In this document: piece after piece, positions 25,710 to 34,483 of the stretch
How positions within the stretch are numbered: position 1 is the stretch's first letter
Layout: each line of letters starts with the position of its first letter
From: Lachnospiraceae bacterium
GTDB lineage: Bacteria; Bacillota; Clostridia; Lachnospirales; Lachnospiraceae
Direction: 5' to 3'
Length of the DNA stretch: 45,514 bases
Assembly (NCBI GenBank): GCA_017469935.1
Contig: JAFUFL010000005.1
Location: 1-45,514 of the forward strand
Notes under the pieces: model-generated
The model's database searches: none
What the model was told of the DNA's origin: nothing
The model's input: the letters and a program-made list of their open reading frames with translations, nothing else
Program-made: the position numbers and the translations under genes

Positions 25710-27227
25710 TTGGAAACAATTCTTGACAGACTTGAACTTACAGAAAAGGAATACGGGAGCCGTCCCGCCGTAGATGACGGATCGGTATGCCTTACATATA
25801 AAGAGCTCGCTTCGAAGGCCAGAGGAATCGGAGGTGCCCTGAGCACGCAGATCAGCAAGGGAGAGCCGGTGGCGATTCTGGCCGAGAAGAGCACGGCGAC
25901 GCTGTGCTGCATGTACGGCGTTGTTTACGCCGGCGGCTTCTACGTGAGCGTCAACCCCGAGCAGCCCCCGGAGAGAATCCGGAAGATCCTGGATGTGCTT
26001 GAATCCAAGATCGTTGTCGTGGACCAGGCCAGAAGAGAGCAGCTGACGGCTTCCGGGTACACGGGAAAAGTGCTGTATCTCGAGGACCTCTACAGCGGTG
26101 CCGACGAGATGAGCGAGGAGGCGGCCGCAAGGCTTGCCGCGATCCGCCCGCAGATCAAGGGCGAGGATCCGCTTTACGGCGTATTCACTTCCGGTTCCAC
26201 CGGAAATCCCAAGGGCATTATTGTCGGGCACAAGTCCGTGCTTGACTTCATCGGTCATTTCACACAGATCTTCGGGATCACCTGCGAGGACATCATGGGC
26301 AACCAGGCGCCCTTCGACTTCGACGTGTCGGTCAAGGACCTCTACTCCTGCATGTTCACGGGCGCGGAAGTGGTCCTCATTCCAAGAGAGTTCTTCAGCA
26401 CGCCGCCCAGGCTCCTGGATTACCTCTGCGATAAGAACGTGACCGTCCTTGTATGGGCGGTATCGGCCCTGTGCATCGTCTCCGGCCTCAAGGGCCTGCG
26501 CTACAGGGTCCCCGAGAAGGTCAGGATCATCATGTTCAGCGGCGAAGTGATGCCGATCAAGCACCTGCAGATCTGGCAGGACGCGCTTCCGAACGCGGAA
26601 TATGTAAACCTTTACGGTCCCTCCGAGATCACCTGCAACTGCACCTATTACAGGATCGAGAGGAAGTTTGAGAAGACCGAGAAGCTCCCGATCGGCGGCG
26701 CTTTCCCCGGCAGGACCGTGTTCCTCATGGATGACGAGGGCAAAATAGTGACGGAGCCCGGCGTCTCCGGCGAGATCTGCTGCGCGGGCGAGTCCCTGGC
26801 GATCTGCTACTACAACAATCCCGAGCAGACGGCAAAACAGTTCATCATGTACGACCTGGACGGCCGCGAGCAGCGCGTCTACAAGACAGGCGACCTGGCT
26901 GCCTACGGAACGGACGGCGAGCTCTATTTTGCCGGAAGAGGAGACTTCCAGATCAAGCACATGGGCCACAGGATCGAACTCGAAGAGATCGAGACCAACT
27001 TCATGGCGCTGGACGGCGTGGCGAGAGCGGTCTGCCTCTTCGACGAGAAGAAGAACCGGATCGTCTGCTGGTATATGGGCGACATCGAGCCCAGGGAAGT
27101 GCGGATCCGCCTCAAGGAGAAGGTCCCGGCCTACATGGTGCCCGGCAGGATCAACCAGGTAGAAGACATGCCTTACAACAAGAACGGCAAGATCGACAGA
27201 GCGTATTTCCGCTCCCTTCTCGCCTGA
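25710..27227 (+). CDS. DltA-like amino acid adenylating ligase
   Basis: An AMP-forming ligase of about 505 residues. Core motifs: FTSGSTGNPKG (ATP phosphate loop), FDFDVSVKDLY (the Asp that binds a substrate amino group in DltA/NRPS domains), NLYGPSEITCN, YKTGDLA, GRGDFQIKHMGHRIELEEIE and the catalytic Lys in NKNGKID. It should activate an amino acid and load it on the carrier encoded at 28559. I prefer TTG 25710: AAAGGAG (25693-25699) lies 10 bases upstream and the family-like sequence begins there; the frame is open to ATG 25632, adding 26 atypical residues. The amino acid used is unknown. Confidence 0.88.
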   Translation: METILDRLELTEKEYGSRPAVDDGSVCLTYKELASKARGIGGALSTQISKGEPVAILAEKSTATLCCMYGVVYAGGFYVSVNPEQPPERIRKILDVLESKIVVVDQARREQLTASGYTGKVLYLEDLYSGADEMSEEAAARLAAIRPQIKGEDPLYGVFTSGSTGNPKGIIVGHKSVLDFIGHFTQIFGITCEDIMGNQAPFDFDVSVKDLYSCMFTGAEVVLIPREFFSTPPRLLDYLCDKNVTVLVWAVSALCIVSGLKGLRYRVPEKVRIIMFSGEVMPIKHLQIWQDALPNAEYVNLYGPSEITCNCTYYRIERKFEKTEKLPIGGAFPGRTVFLMDDEGKIVTEPGVSGEICCAGESLAICYYNNPEQTAKQFIMYDLDGREQRVYKTGDLAAYGTDGELYFAGRGDFQIKHMGHRIELEEIETNFMALDGVARAVCLFDEKKNRIVCWYMGDIEPREVRIRLKEKVPAYMVPGRINQVEDMPYNKNGKIDRAYFRSLLA

Positions 27228-27271
27228 ACATCAGAGAAAACAGTAACAGCAAAGAGTAATTAGGAGTAATT

Positions 27272-28468
27272 ATGGAACTGAGCAAGATTAAAGAAGCGGC
27301 GGACCGGTTCGGCACGCCCCTTTACCTGTTCGACCTCGACTGCATAAGGGACCGCGTGCAGCGCTTCCGCGATGCCTTTAAAGGCGAGATCGGGCTCACT
27401 TATTCTATGAAGACCAATCCCTTCCTGACTCTGGAGATGTCCCGGCAGGTAGAGCGCATCGAAGTCTGCTCCATGGGCGAATTCCGGATCTGCAGGGACC
27501 TGAAGATCCCGGCGGAGAAGCTTTACATCTCCGGCGTCCTCAAGATCCGCGAGGATCTGATGGAGATCCTTGACTACGGACAGGACACGGCCAGATATAC
27601 GGCGGAGTCGCCGCTGCAGCTGCAGATGCTCTCGGACTGGGCGGACGCCCATGACAAGACTCTCAGGGTTTATCCCAGGCTCACCAACGGAAGCCAGTTC
27701 GGTATGGACGAAGATACCATCTGCGGGCTGATTAAGGACCGCGGCAGGTTCCCGCACATTGAATTCGCGGGCATCCATTTCTTCTCCGGAACCCAGAAGA
27801 AGAAGCTGAGCAAGCACGAAAAAGAACTGGCTATGCTGGACGCCTTCTTCGAGAGACTTCTCACCGAGGCGGGCTACAAGGTCCCCGAGCTGGAGTACGG
27901 GACCGGCTTTGCCGTGTCCTATTTTGAGGACCAGAAGAAGAAAGAAGAAGATCTGCGCGATCCCGAGCATCTGGAAATGTTCCGCAAGATGGTGCAGGAC
28001 ATGAAGTGGAAGGGCATTGTGACCATCGAGATGGGCAGGGCTTACGCGGCCGAGTGCGGCTGCTACGTGACCACCGCCCTGGACATTAAGGAAAACGACG
28101 GCAACGCGATCTGCCTTGTGGACGGCGGCATCCATCAGCTCAACTATGACGGCCAGATCAAGGGCATGTACCGGCCGCAGATGGCGGTGATTCCCGCGGA
28201 GCCGGCCGGCGACAGGCAGGAGAAAGACTGGAGTATCTACGGATCCCTGTGCACGATGAACGATCTTCTGTGCAGAAGTTTTCCCGCAGAGATCGGACTG
28301 GGCGACCGCGTCGTGTTCTTCAAGACCGGTGCCTACAGCTTCTACGAGGGAATGAGCCTGTTCCTGAGCCATGAGCTTCCCGCGGTCGTACTGTACGGCG
28401 AGAAGGACGGATTCATTCCGGCGAGGGGACAGATCCAGTCCTATACGCTCAATATGGCAAAATACTGA
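27272..28468 (+). CDS. Fold-type III PLP-dependent decarboxylase in a dlt-like operon
   Basis: A 398-residue enzyme of the ornithine/diaminopimelate decarboxylase family. PLP Lys 47 is in YSMKTNP, GSQFGMDED binds near the cofactor, EMGRAYAAECG corresponds to the EPGR block, and GSLCTMND supplies the catalytic Cys 327. The HIGSQ motif of LysA is HFFSGTQ (from His 169), as in relatives associated with carrier proteins. It lies between ligase and carrier genes. By analogy with BtrK, which decarboxylates gamma-glutamyl on a carrier, it may modify the carrier-bound or free amino acid. Racemisation is an alternative. AGGAG precedes ATG 27272. Confidence 0.85.
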   Translation: MELSKIKEAADRFGTPLYLFDLDCIRDRVQRFRDAFKGEIGLTYSMKTNPFLTLEMSRQVERIEVCSMGEFRICRDLKIPAEKLYISGVLKIREDLMEILDYGQDTARYTAESPLQLQMLSDWADAHDKTLRVYPRLTNGSQFGMDEDTICGLIKDRGRFPHIEFAGIHFFSGTQKKKLSKHEKELAMLDAFFERLLTEAGYKVPELEYGTGFAVSYFEDQKKKEEDLRDPEHLEMFRKMVQDMKWKGIVTIEMGRAYAAECGCYVTTALDIKENDGNAICLVDGGIHQLNYDGQIKGMYRPQMAVIPAEPAGDRQEKDWSIYGSLCTMNDLLCRSFPAEIGLGDRVVFFKTGAYSFYEGMSLFLSHELPAVVLYGEKDGFIPARGQIQSYTLNMAKY

Positions 28469-28558
28469 ATAAACAAATCGATCGTATATATGGCGGTTTT
28501 GAATCAAATAAGTTATTATAGTCATGACACATTAAGTTTTTAACGATTAGGAGGAATT

Positions 28559-28786
28559 ATGGAAGAATTACTTGAGATCCTGCGGGACATTGACGACTCT
28601 GTAGATTACGAGAAAGAGACAGCACTTATTGACGATCATATCCTTGACTCATTCGGTATCATTACTCTGATCTCCGAGATCGAGGAACACTTTGACATCG
28701 AAGTGGACGCTGCGGAGATGACCCCTGAGAACTTCAATTCTGCGCAGGCAATGTGGAAGATGATTCAGAGGCTTCAGGAGAACTGA
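28559..28786 (+). CDS. DltC-like acyl carrier protein
   Basis: A 75-residue, acidic carrier protein. The phosphopantetheine Ser 31 is in ILDSFGII, the form typical of DltC rather than of fatty-acid ACP (DSL). Four-helix pattern and length fit. It would carry the activated aminoacyl group as a thioester to the MBOAT protein. AGGAGG is 5 bases before ATG 28559 and the next gene starts 4 bases after the stop. Confidence 0.93.
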   Translation: MEELLEILRDIDDSVDYEKETALIDDHILDSFGIITLISEIEEHFDIEVDAAEMTPENFNSAQAMWKMIQRLQEN

Positions 28787-28790
28787 TTAA

Positions 28791-30371
28791 ATGGCTATAC
28801 ATACAAACTTGTACCTGCTGGTATTTCTGCCTGCGGTGCTGATCATTTACCAGCTGGTACCACGCAAAGCAAGGTGGGGAGTACTGCTCGCCGCCAGCTA
28901 TGCATTGTATATTTCATTCAGCAAGTATCTGGTGCTGCTCCTCATGGCGACGGCCGCGTTCACCTATGCGATCGGCAGATGGATGGATAAGATCGGTAAT
29001 GATTGCGAAGAGAAGCAGAAAGAATGTACGGACCGCAAACAGAAAAGTGAAGTAAAGAAAGCTTTCCAGAAAAAGAGAGTGACGGCGCTTCGAGTAGGCG
29101 TGCTCGTCCTGCTCGGCATTCTGTTCTACGTAAATTACTACAACTTTGTGGCGCAGAACTGCAATATCTTCCTCGGAAAGATCGGCGCGCAGCTTCCCAT
29201 GGCGAAGGTGATGTTCCCGATGGGAATCTCCTTCTATACGCTGGAAGCAGTGGGCTATATGGCGGATGTGTACTGGGAGAGATATCCGGCTGAAAAGAAC
29301 CTCGGGAAGCTTGCTCTTTTCCTGAGCTTTTTCCCTCAGATCATGGAAGGCCCGATCGCGCGATATCCGGACACGTCGGACGCGCTCTTTGCGGGCGAGC
29401 CGCTGAGGATGGAGAACCTCAATGAGGGCTTTCTCAGGATCATCTGGGGTCTGTTCAAGAAGATGGTGGTGTCAGACCGTCTGACGCTTCTGACCAACCA
29501 CATTTTTGATAACTACAAAGAATACCACGGTAGTTTTATCGTTCTTGCGGCAATTGCCTATACAGTGCAGCTGTATCTCGAATTTTCCGGCAGTATTGAT
29601 ATCGTCATAGGCAGCGGCAAGTTCTTCGGCGTGACGATTCCGGAGAACTTCAACCAGCCGTTTTCGGCACAGAGTGCGGCGGAATTCTGGCGGCGCTGGC
29701 ATATGAGCCTCGGAAACTGGTTCAAGAACTATGTGTTCTATCCGATCACCGTATCGCCGATGGTCAAGAACTGGAACAAGATGGCGAGAAAGAAATACGG
29801 CAAGTATTGGGCGATGGTAGGTACGTCGGCGATGGCGCTGTTCCCGGTATGGGTGGCGACGGGCGTCTGGCACGGAGCAGGTTGGAAATACCTGTTCTAC
29901 GGTATGTACTATTTTGTGATCCTTTTGCTGGGAGTGGCACTGGAGCCGCTCAAGGAGAAGAGGAACAAAATGCTCGGAATCGATCCGAACGCCTGGTGGT
30001 TCAAGACACTCAGGATCCTCAAGACCTGGGTGATCATATTTACCGGCGAGCTGTTCTTCAACGCGAAGAACCTGACGGCGGGCTTTCACATGTTCTTCAG
30101 CATCTTCGGCAATTTCCACATCAGTTCGATCTGGAAGTACTTCCCGGATGTGATCACGGCGGGAGACGTATGGGCAATCTGCGTGGGAAGTGTGATCGTC
30201 TGGATCGTGGGCTTCTTAAAGGAGAACGGAGTGGACGTGAGAGGAAGGATCCTCGGCGCGCGCACGCGGTACAAATGGGGCATTTACTACCTCATTATTT
30301 TCGCGATCCTGACGTTTGGAGCGTACGGAACAGGTTATCAGCCTGTTGACCTGATCTACGCCGGATTCTGA
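28791..30371 (+). CDS. DltB-like MBOAT acyltransferase
   Basis: A 526-residue polytopic membrane protein of the MBOAT family. MFPMGISFYTLEAVGY, FFPQIMEGPIARY and FWRRWHMSLGNWF (His 304) are conserved, as is VWHGAGWKY with the catalytic His 361. In DltB this channel passes the aminoacyl group from the carrier to the outside. The protein is longer than classical DltB (about 400 residues), closer to AlgI/PatA-type members. Its last residues, DLIYAGF, resemble the C-terminal Tyr motif attributed to DltX and to some MBOAT proteins. No separate dltX gene was found. Confidence 0.93.
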   Translation: MAIHTNLYLLVFLPAVLIIYQLVPRKARWGVLLAASYALYISFSKYLVLLLMATAAFTYAIGRWMDKIGNDCEEKQKECTDRKQKSEVKKAFQKKRVTALRVGVLVLLGILFYVNYYNFVAQNCNIFLGKIGAQLPMAKVMFPMGISFYTLEAVGYMADVYWERYPAEKNLGKLALFLSFFPQIMEGPIARYPDTSDALFAGEPLRMENLNEGFLRIIWGLFKKMVVSDRLTLLTNHIFDNYKEYHGSFIVLAAIAYTVQLYLEFSGSIDIVIGSGKFFGVTIPENFNQPFSAQSAAEFWRRWHMSLGNWFKNYVFYPITVSPMVKNWNKMARKKYGKYWAMVGTSAMALFPVWVATGVWHGAGWKYLFYGMYYFVILLLGVALEPLKEKRNKMLGIDPNAWWFKTLRILKTWVIIFTGELFFNAKNLTAGFHMFFSIFGNFHISSIWKYFPDVITAGDVWAICVGSVIVWIVGFLKENGVDVRGRILGARTRYKWGIYYLIIFAILTFGAYGTGYQPVDLIYAGF

Positions 30372-30389
30372 TCATATTGCTGCCTGTTG

Positions 30390-30417
30390 CTATAGAGCTC
30401 TTCGCGGAGCTCTATAG
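30390..30417 (+). other. Hairpin between MBOAT and DltD-like genes
   Basis: CTATAGAGCTC (30390-30400) pairs perfectly with GAGCTCTATAG (30407-30417) around TTCGCG, followed by TTTTC. The T-run is short, so it would be a partial terminator or processing site that lowers expression of the downstream genes. Confidence 0.7.
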
Positions 30418-30435
30418 TTTTCAGAGGGTTTAGAG

Positions 30436-31479
30436 ATGACAAAAAAGAAACACATTTTGAAAATAGCCCTGTTCGGTGTCCTGCTCCTGCTGCTGTTGAC
30501 AGTCGCTTCGGCTATGATGAATCCGACCAAATGGTTTGATGAAAAGCTGATCCAGGACAGGAACGCGCGCACGGTGCAGATGATGGAGCAGCCCGCGCAC
30601 ACGATCGATGTCATGAATATCGGAGACAGCCTCAGCACAGCGGGATTTACGCCCATGGAGCTGTGGAGGCAGCAGGGAATTACTTCGTTCAATATCGGCG
30701 CGGACGGACTGCGGATGGCGGAGGCCTATTATGCGGTCATGGAAGACTGCAGAGAGCAGGAGCCCAAATATCTGTTGATGGAGTCGCTGCTGCTGTTCCG
30801 CTATGCGACCGGCCAGGACCTGCAAATGGTGCTGTCACAGCCTTTGTATCACACATTTCCGTTTCTTAAATACCACAATATCTGGAAAGCCCCCATCGAA
30901 GGCCCCGGGATCATGATTTATCACAGGGGATACACGGTGAATGAAAATGTCGGTGAATATGAGGGGGAAGATGAATACATGGACCTTGACCTCAAAGAAG
31001 GCAGGGTTGATATCTCTTTTTTAAACAGACTGTATTTTGACAGAATCAAGAAATTCTGTGACGAGAGAGGAATTAAGATCATACTCTACAGCATGCCGTC
31101 AGCTTCCAACTATAACTGGGATAGGGTAAATGCACTCAAAGAGTTTGCGAAGGAAAAGGGCGTGACGTATATTGATCTCAACCAGAAAACAGAGGAAATC
31201 GGGATCGACTGGGAGTGGGACACCAATGACGGCGGAGACCACATGAATTTGAACGGAGCCGTCAAAGTAGTGACGTTCTTCGGCAAATACTTCCGGGCGA
31301 ATACCGATCTTGCGGATCATCGAAATGACCCGAATTACAGTGACTGGGACGAGGAACTGATCGAGTACGACAAGCTGGTCAAAGAGATGGACGGCAAGAG
31401 CTTTTCCGACATCTGGCAGGAGATGAAGGATAAAGAGTGGGACGAGAAATACGGTAATAAACAAAACAAACAAAAATAG
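30436..31479 (+). CDS. DltD-like SGNH-family membrane protein, paralog 2
   Basis: A 347-residue protein with one N-terminal membrane helix (about residues 9-28) and an outer SGNH-like domain: MNIGDSLSTAG carries Ser 65, and NDGGDHMNLNG carries the Asp/His pair. The segments NPTKWF, KYHNIWKA and DHRNDPNYSDWD are shared with paralogs 1 and 3. It should act with the MBOAT protein in transferring the aminoacyl group to an extracellular acceptor. The C-terminus is charged and ends in Asn/Lys/Gln repeats. AGAGGGTTTAGAG is the likely binding site region before ATG 30436. Confidence 0.85.
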   Translation: MTKKKHILKIALFGVLLLLLLTVASAMMNPTKWFDEKLIQDRNARTVQMMEQPAHTIDVMNIGDSLSTAGFTPMELWRQQGITSFNIGADGLRMAEAYYAVMEDCREQEPKYLLMESLLLFRYATGQDLQMVLSQPLYHTFPFLKYHNIWKAPIEGPGIMIYHRGYTVNENVGEYEGEDEYMDLDLKEGRVDISFLNRLYFDRIKKFCDERGIKIILYSMPSASNYNWDRVNALKEFAKEKGVTYIDLNQKTEEIGIDWEWDTNDGGDHMNLNGAVKVVTFFGKYFRANTDLADHRNDPNYSDWDEELIEYDKLVKEMDGKSFSDIWQEMKDKEWDEKYGNKQNKQK

Positions 31480-31523
31480 TTTGAGAGTCCTGAGAGTTTT
31501 CGGACCAAGACTATGAACTTTCG

Positions 31524-31561
31524 GACTCCGGGGCTGCGCCTTATTACGCGGACCCGGAGTC
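31524..31561 (+). other. Hairpin between the two DltD-like genes
   Basis: GACTCCGGG (31524-31532) pairs with CCCGGAGTC (31553-31561) around a 20-base loop that contains a further GCG/CGC pairing. Only TTC follows, so termination would be weak. Confidence 0.6.
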
Positions 31562-31586
31562 TTCATGAACGGAACAAAAGGGTAAA

Positions 31587-32609
31587 ATGAAAAGTTTACT
31601 TAAGATCACGGGCTTTGCGAGCATACTGCTGATTACTATAGTGATCCTGGGCCTTTTATTCGACGGAGGAATCTGGTATAAAAGAGGCTTCATCTCTGAA
31701 AGAGATGCGAGGCTGGCCGGATTCGAAGCGGAAGAGAAGGGACAAATCGACGTGATCTGTGTGGGAAACAGTCTGGGAATCTGCGGCGTAGATCCCATGT
31801 ATTTGTACAAGAATTACGGATACACGTCTTACAACATCGGCTGCGAGATGCAGATGCCTGTCGAGACCTACTACACGATCAAGAGGACCATTAAGGACCA
31901 GCCGGTAAAAGTAATTCTCTGGGAAGCCAACAACATCTCCAAGCACCACAAGAACCTGGATGCGTATATCTCGCGTCTCGCGGAGGCGATCCGATTCAGG
32001 TCCTTTTACATAAAATATCATTACATCTGGAGAAATATCGCCGACGGCTATATACAGAGAAAATACTTCAAGGGTTTCTCCGTAAATGAAATTGTAAGGC
32101 CTTACACGGGCGGAGACTATTATGACGAGAGCGATCCCCACGTCGATGTATTTGCCAGCGAACAGTATTACTATTTCAGAAAGATCAAGGAGCTCTGTGA
32201 CGCTAACGGCATAGAACTGATCCTGTACGGTGTCCCGTCTCCCGTCAGTTATAATATCAGGATGCACAGGGGAATCGCAAAACTTGCCGAGGAAAACGGG
32301 GTAGCTTTCCTGGACGGCAACAGCGATCCGGAGCTTCTGCATATTGACTGGGAAAAGGATACCTTTGACGAGGGAGACCACCTGAATCTGTTCGGTTCCG
32401 CCAAGATGACGGAATATCTGGCGCAGTACATGGCAAAAAACTGCAGTCTTCAGGATCATCGCGGCGACCCGGCTTACCGCTCCTGGGATGAGCTGATCCC
32501 GGCCTATGAGCAGGAGATCAAAGACATGGAGGGAACCGGATATCCCGAAATTGAGAAGAAGCGCAAAGAAGAAAAGAAAAACCGGTACAGTACAGAAGAA
32601 AAGCAGTAA
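31587..32609 (+). CDS. DltD-like SGNH-family membrane protein, paralog 3
   Basis: A 340-residue protein with a membrane helix at about residues 5-26 and an outer SGNH-like domain: CVGNSLGICG holds Ser 62 and FDEGDHLNLFG the Asp and His. It shares IKYHYIWRN and DHRGDPAYRSWDELI with the other two paralogs but is the most divergent (LFDGGIWYKRG where they have NPGKWF or NPTKWF). The C-terminal 25 residues are Lys/Glu-rich. It probably belongs to the same transcript as the MBOAT gene, separated by two hairpins. A different acceptor from that of paralog 2 is possible. Confidence 0.85.
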   Translation: MKSLLKITGFASILLITIVILGLLFDGGIWYKRGFISERDARLAGFEAEEKGQIDVICVGNSLGICGVDPMYLYKNYGYTSYNIGCEMQMPVETYYTIKRTIKDQPVKVILWEANNISKHHKNLDAYISRLAEAIRFRSFYIKYHYIWRNIADGYIQRKYFKGFSVNEIVRPYTGGDYYDESDPHVDVFASEQYYYFRKIKELCDANGIELILYGVPSPVSYNIRMHRGIAKLAEENGVAFLDGNSDPELLHIDWEKDTFDEGDHLNLFGSAKMTEYLAQYMAKNCSLQDHRGDPAYRSWDELIPAYEQEIKDMEGTGYPEIEKKRKEEKKNRYSTEEKQ

Positions 32610-32646
32610 CTGACAGAAGAATGGTGAACGATCCGAATTTTTAGTG

Positions 32647-32652
32647 TATACT
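32647..32652 (+). promoter_or_regulatory. Possible -10 element of the ATPase gene
   Basis: TATACT in an AT-rich stretch 86 bases before the next gene; the -35 region at the usual distance (GTGAAC) is poor. Confidence 0.3.
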
Positions 32653-32737
32653 TTGTTTATGGGATGCGAAGACGATATTTGCGGATCAATGAAATTTCAG
32701 AAACTGTAGGTTTTATTTATACGACGGGGGTGACAAA

Positions 32738-34336
32738 GTGTATAAAGATGGCAAGGTTTGGATGGGACTTAACGACACGAATGAGGAGATCTGCCTCCTT
32801 CCCGGAAAGGCGAACAGGCACGGTCTGATCGCCGGCGCTACCGGAACCGGTAAGACCGTGACACTCAGAGTCATGGCGGAGGCCTTCAGCGACATGGGCG
32901 TACCGGTCTTTATGGCGGATGTCAAGGGAGACCTGGCGGGAATGATGGCTCCGGGCACGGATACCGAAGATATGCGCGCCAGGATCGAGAGATTCGGGCT
33001 CAATCAGCACGGCTTCTCCTATCAGGGATATCCGGTGACCTTCTGGGATATCTACGGAGAGAAGGGCATTCCGCTCAGAACGACAGTATCTGAGATCGGA
33101 CCGCTCCTCATGGCCCGTATTCTCAAGCTCAACGAGCTTCAGTCCAATATTCTTGCGATTGTCTATAAGATCGCCGATGACAACGGACTTCTGCTGATCG
33201 ATCTCAAGGACCTCAAGTCCATGCTCAACTATGTGAACGACAACCGCAAGGAGTTTGAGGCGGAGTACGGCAAGATGAGCCCGGCCTCCATGGCGGCTAT
33301 CCTTCGCGCGGTGGTCGCGCTCGAGATCGAGGGCGGCGAAGTGTTCTTCGGCGAGCCCGGCCTCAATATCCGCGACTGGATCGCGCAGGAAGGCGGCAAG
33401 GGCATGATCAATATCCTGGACAGCGAGAGCCTGATCAACAACGGAAGACTGTATTCCACCTTCCTTCTGTGGATGCTCTCCGAGCTCTTCGAGCTCCTTC
33501 CCGAGGTGGGTGACCTGTCCAAGCCCAAGATGGTCTTCTTCTTCGACGAAGCTCATCTGCTCTTTAACGATGCGCCCAAGCCTCTTCTTGAGAAAATAGA
33601 GCAGGTCGTAAAACTCATCCGCTCCAAGGGCGTCGGCGTCTATTTCTGCACGCAGAACCCCAGAGATATTCCGGATGACGTTCTGGCCCAGCTGAGCAAC
33701 AGGATCCAGCACGCGCTGCACGCCTATACGCCGGCAGACCAGAAAGCGGTCCGCGCCGCGGCAGATTCCTTCCGCATAAATCCCGCCTTCAATACCTTCG
33801 ACACTATTCTGGGACTCGGGACCGGCGAGGCAGTGGTCTCCTTCCTTCAGGAAGACGGCACGCCCGGCATCGCCCAGAAGACCAGGATCCTTCCTCCGCA
33901 GAGCCGCATGGGCGCCGTCAGTGACTTTGAGAGAGAGCAGAAGATCAAAGAGAGCATCCTGTACGGCAAGTACGCCGACAGCGTAGATCCGGAATCCGCA
34001 TACGAGCTTCTTTTAAGGATCGGCCTGGAGAAGGAAGCAGCTGAGGCAAAGGCCAAACAGGAGCTGGAAGCTGCCAAGCAGAAAGCAAAGGAAGAGGCGG
34101 AACTGGCGAAACAGCAGGCGAAAGAAGCCAGGGAAGCAGCCAGAAAAGCTGAGAAGAACGCCAACGCCAAAAAGCGCGCCGCCAAGAGCATTGGGAGTAC
34201 GGTGGCAGGAACGGTCGGCCGCGAAGTCGGCAAGACGGTAGGCGGAACGATCGGAGGAAAGTTCGGCAAGACGATCGGCGGTAATCTGGGGTCCTCGCTC
34301 GGAAGAGGCATCCTCAATACTCTGTTCGGGGGCTGA
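32738..34336 (+). CDS. HerA-like/DUF853 ATPase, GTG start
   Basis: A 532-residue ATPase. Walker A is GATGTGKT (residues 33-40) and Walker B MVFFFDEAH; IRSKGVGVYFCTQNPRDIPDDVLAQL is the region after it that marks the HerA/YjgR group. The last 120 residues are a Lys/Glu/Ala-rich coiled coil followed by a Gly-rich, zipper-like tail (TVGGTIGGKFGKTIGG type), usual in this family. GGGGGTGA lies 5 bases before GTG 32738. Family members are hexameric ATPases of unknown cellular role, sometimes linked to DNA. It is closed downstream by a strong terminator. Confidence 0.93.
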   Translation: MYKDGKVWMGLNDTNEEICLLPGKANRHGLIAGATGTGKTVTLRVMAEAFSDMGVPVFMADVKGDLAGMMAPGTDTEDMRARIERFGLNQHGFSYQGYPVTFWDIYGEKGIPLRTTVSEIGPLLMARILKLNELQSNILAIVYKIADDNGLLLIDLKDLKSMLNYVNDNRKEFEAEYGKMSPASMAAILRAVVALEIEGGEVFFGEPGLNIRDWIAQEGGKGMINILDSESLINNGRLYSTFLLWMLSELFELLPEVGDLSKPKMVFFFDEAHLLFNDAPKPLLEKIEQVVKLIRSKGVGVYFCTQNPRDIPDDVLAQLSNRIQHALHAYTPADQKAVRAAADSFRINPAFNTFDTILGLGTGEAVVSFLQEDGTPGIAQKTRILPPQSRMGAVSDFEREQKIKESILYGKYADSVDPESAYELLLRIGLEKEAAEAKAKQELEAAKQKAKEEAELAKQQAKEAREAARKAEKNANAKKRAAKSIGSTVAGTVGREVGKTVGGTIGGKFGKTIGGNLGSSLGRGILNTLFGG

Positions 34337-34395
34337 TACCCGTTTCGGTGGAAATTCCACCGAAAATAGTTGAGAGATTTCACGAAAGACAAACG

Positions 34396-34432
34396 AAAAC
34401 ACAGCGCATCGCAGGATGTGCTGTGTTTTTTT
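34396..34432 (+). terminator. Intrinsic terminator after the HerA-like ATPase
   Basis: AAAACACAGC (34396-34405) pairs with GCTGTGTTTT (34420-34429), extended inward by GCATC/GATGT around GCAG, and followed by a run of T residues. Confidence 0.92.
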
Positions 34433-34453
34433 GCATTTTATCGGGCAAAAAAA

Positions 34454-34483
34454 TTGAAGCTAAGTCTCCCGGCGAACTATAAT
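34454..34483 (+). promoter_or_regulatory. Sigma-A promoter of the VaFE surface protein
   Basis: TTGAAG (34454-34459), an 18-base spacer and consensus TATAAT (34478-34483). A start near 34490 gives a leader of about 240 bases. Confidence 0.65.
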
